This document shows positions 62,173-64,000 of a stretch of 64,000 nucleotides of DNA, one piece after another; the first letter of the stretch is position 1; each line of letters begins with the position of its first letter. A program made the translations under genes and the position numbers. The stretch covers positions 20,087-84,086 of the forward strand of contig CABIXF010000009.1 of assembly GCA_902362595.1 (NCBI GenBank), written 5' to 3'. The DNA is from Bacteroidaceae bacterium (lineage in GTDB: Bacteria; Bacteroidota; Bacteroidia; Bacteroidales; Bacteroidaceae). The notes under the pieces were generated by a model, which was given only the letters and a program-made list of their open reading frames with translations, was not told the DNA's origin and did no database searches.

Positions 62173-62814
62173 TTAAAAAGACTTCAGCAGTGAACTGTTT
62201 ACCGTCCTGTCCACCTCCTGTCTCACCTTCTTCGTCTGGCGGCCGAAGTCGAGGGTGTAGGCCAGTTTGATGTGACAGTACCGGCTGTTTGTCTTGAAAT
62301 CTTCGTCCGAATCGTACGCGTAGAGTGCATGCTGAAACGTCTTTCTGAACTTCCGGTCGGTGAAGGGAGATACGAGATTGACTTCCGCAAAGAAATTCCC
62401 TTTGCTATACGTACATTCCAGTCCGTAGTTGACGGGAGTCTCTTCTATACCCAGCGAAGTAGTATTGACGATTTTGTTTCTGAAATTGATATAGGGAGAA
62501 AGGCTGAAATCCCCCAGATAGACATTGGCATTAAGGTTACCCGTCAAGTTACGGCTACCGGATTCGCACACGGAGTGGACAGACGTATAGTTGTATCTTA
62601 TATCGCCCGACAGACTAAACGCCCGGTTGAACGTGTGCGAGGCCGCCAGTATCGCCCCATAATAGTGGATGTTCCCGCGGTTGGTGAACGACTTGACGAG
62701 ATAGGTATCCTCTGCATAATAGTCGTGGACCACCGGATTATGCTCCAGCTTGTACTGGAGGATGGCCGAAAGCCCCGTTTTCTTTATCTTGCCGGAATGT
62801 ATCTGTTTCTTCAT
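62173..62814 (-). pseudogene. Truncated outer-membrane beta-barrel gene (C-terminal part)
   Basis: The 213 codons resemble only the last strands of a TonB-dependent receptor-like barrel: alternating strands such as NRAFSLSGDIRYNYTSVHSV, FSLSPYINFRNKIVNT and the end IKLAYTLDFGRQTKKVRQEV, a common C-terminus of Bacteroidetes barrel proteins. There is no signal peptide, plug or CarboxypepD-like domain; the frame begins abruptly MKKQIHSGKIKKTGLSAILQ. A -7 box upstream (62854) suggests that a deletion joined an old gene start to the barrel end. It might still be translated. Confidence 0.7.
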
Positions 62815-62853
62815 GGCGCATCCCGTGATAAGAAAATGATTCTTCTTTTTCTA

Positions 62854-62861
62854 CAAATGTA
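62854..62861 (-). promoter_or_regulatory. -7 box upstream of the barrel remnant
   Basis: TACATTTG on the minus strand, exact consensus, 40 bp before the ATG of the remnant. It could also serve the DUF4932-like gene. Confidence 0.45.
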
Positions 62862-63042
62862 TAGAATATTCAGAATAAAAACCCTCTTTTTCCCTTTAAA
62901 AAACCTCCCCTATCTGACGGTCGCCCTTCTATTTCAAACGAACAGTGTTCCATCCGTTTATCAAAAACGAATCATTGAGAATCGCAGACCTTCAAAAAGG
63001 AAGAATTCCCGGCCAGATTTTCCATTTCCTGTTTCCCGTTTA

Positions 63043-63073
63043 TTTGAATGTTCATCTAAAATCACTACATTCG
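63043..63073 (+). promoter_or_regulatory. Promoter of the second DUF1703-type gene
   Basis: TTTG (63043-63046), 19 bp, then TACATTCG (63066-63073; one mismatch from TAnnTTTG), 24 bp before the ATG. Confidence 0.6.
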
Positions 63074-63097
63074 CAGTAGAATCAAAATCCAGTGGTT

Positions 63098-64000
63098 ATG
63101 AGCAAGCTATATCCGGTAGGAGTGCAGAACTTTGAGAAAGTGATTTTGGGCGGTTATGAATATGTCGATAAAACTGCCTTGATTTATGAGTTGTTTAACA
63201 CAGGAAGTTACTATTTCCTGAGTCGTCCGCGACGTTTCGGCAAGAGTCTGCTGCTGTCGACTCTCGAAGCCTACGCGCAGGGGAAGAAAGAACTTTTCAA
63301 AGGACTGGCGCTGGAAAAACTGGAGCGGGACTGGACGGTGTATCCGGTGCTGCACATGGATTTGAACACAGAAAAGTATGATACGAAAGCAAGTCTGGAA
63401 AACAAGCTGGAACTGACCCTGAAACAATGGGAGGGAGAATATGGTTATAACCCGGACGAGTATTCCGTAGCGACCCGTTTTGAGGGAGTGATTCGCCGTG
63501 CATGCGAGCAGACAGGCCGCCGGGTGGTGATTCTCATCGATGAATACGACAAGCCCATGCTGCAGGCCATCGGCAACGAAGCCTTGCAGAACGAGTACCG
63601 CAGCACCCTGAAGGCGTTCTACGGGGCGTTGAAGTCCATGGACGGCTGCATCCGCTTCGCCCTGCTGACGGGAGTGACCAAGTTCGGAAAGGTCAGCGTG
63701 TTCAGCGATTTGAACAACCTGATGGACATTTCCATGGACGACCGCTATGTGGAAATCTGCGGCATCAGCGAGAAGGAAGTGCACGCCTACTTTGAAGAGG
63801 ATATTCACGCACTGGCTACGGCTACGGGGATGAGTTACGAGCAAGCGTGTGCGGAACTGAAAGCCAATTACGACGGCTATCATTTCACGGAAAATGCCGT
63901 GGGCATGTACAATCCGTTCAGCCTGCTGAATACCTTTGCGAAGAAAAAGTTCGGCAGCTACTGGTTTGAGACAGGCACGCCCACCTACCTCGTCGAGCTG
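63098..64000 (+). CDS. AAA-ATPase-like / DUF1703-type protein, second copy (3' end outside)
   Basis: The first 301 codons of a paralogue of the 46937-48484 gene. The start MSKLYPVGVQNFEKVILGGY, P-loop FLSRPRRFGKSLLLS and Walker B-like VVILIDEYDKPMLQA are almost the same as in that protein, and the two stay closely alignable to the window edge (SYWFETGTPTYLVEL). The nuclease half lies beyond base 64000. Divergent from the barrel remnant. Confidence 0.9.
   Translation, partial: MSKLYPVGVQNFEKVILGGYEYVDKTALIYELFNTGSYYFLSRPRRFGKSLLLSTLEAYAQGKKELFKGLALEKLERDWTVYPVLHMDLNTEKYDTKASLENKLELTLKQWEGEYGYNPDEYSVATRFEGVIRRACEQTGRRVVILIDEYDKPMLQAIGNEALQNEYRSTLKAFYGALKSMDGCIRFALLTGVTKFGKVSVFSDLNNLMDISMDDRYVEICGISEKEVHAYFEEDIHALATATGMSYEQACAELKANYDGYHFTENAVGMYNPFSLLNTFAKKKFGSYWFETGTPTYLVEL

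Overview
The window looks like a chromosomal segment of a gut Bacteroidales, most likely Bacteroides or Phocaeicola. The reasons are many promoter -7 boxes of the form TAnnTTTG, few Shine-Dalgarno sites, a Rho factor with a very long disordered insert, an ExbB-ExbD-ExbD-TonB operon, and many Bacteroidales-type families (DUF3857, DUF4286, DUF1847, DUF4932, DUF3127). The species call is an inference. No rRNA, tRNA, CRISPR array, transposase, integrase or phage gene was seen.

Layout. 1-9 kb is housekeeping: gyrA (3' end outside the window), divergent clpC, htpG, serB and a DEAD-box helicase. 9.4-15 kb is a leftward cluster (ridA, a membrane transglutaminase-like protein, an MBL hydrolase, a VOC protein, a DUF3805/3806-like protein, an ABC-F ATPase). 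rho follows. A rightward replication/repair/cofactor operon (dnaN, DnaQ-like exonuclease, coaBC, recN, rlmB, a protease-like TPR protein, a FabK/nitronate monooxygenase-like enzyme) runs from 17.9 to 26.2 kb. A leftward unit (DUF4286, ruvC, pullulanase, ModF-like ABC protein) and an NhaC-type antiporter fill 26.7-32.5 kb. A ten-gene operon at 33.3-41.6 kb couples a Ton motor to a PstS-like lipoprotein, a TPR protein, a small membrane protein, DedA, a DUF47 protein and a Pit transporter, which suggests energised phosphate uptake. After an acyl-CoA synthetase the window becomes accessory: TrmH-type methylase, exported flavodoxin, CpxP/Spy-like protein, DUF1847, two DUF1703-type ATPase/nuclease paralogues, TlpA-like lipoprotein, flavin reductase, an alcohol dehydrogenase fused to a nuclease-like domain, a CbbX-like AAA+ protein behind an unusual leader, lipocalin, a pair of DUF3857 proteins, a zincin-like protein and a beta-barrel remnant.

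The most unusual features are: (1) two arrays, 34 kb apart, each of exactly six 16-bp palindromes AAACG-N6-CGTTT at an exact 22-bp period, both between convergent genes; (2) a single 662-codon reading frame joining a complete zinc alcohol dehydrogenase to a PD-(D/E)XK restriction-endonuclease-like protein, with a visible drop in GC at the junction; (3) a segment of about 285 bp upstream of the AAA+ gene bounded by a 20-bp inverted repeat that includes that gene's start codon and also the start of a 17-codon upstream ORF, consistent with an RNA switch or an invertible DNA segment; (4) a complete-looking 32-codon gene at 60.8 kb with promoter, strong Shine-Dalgarno and terminator. All family assignments come from reading motifs by eye; no database search was run.
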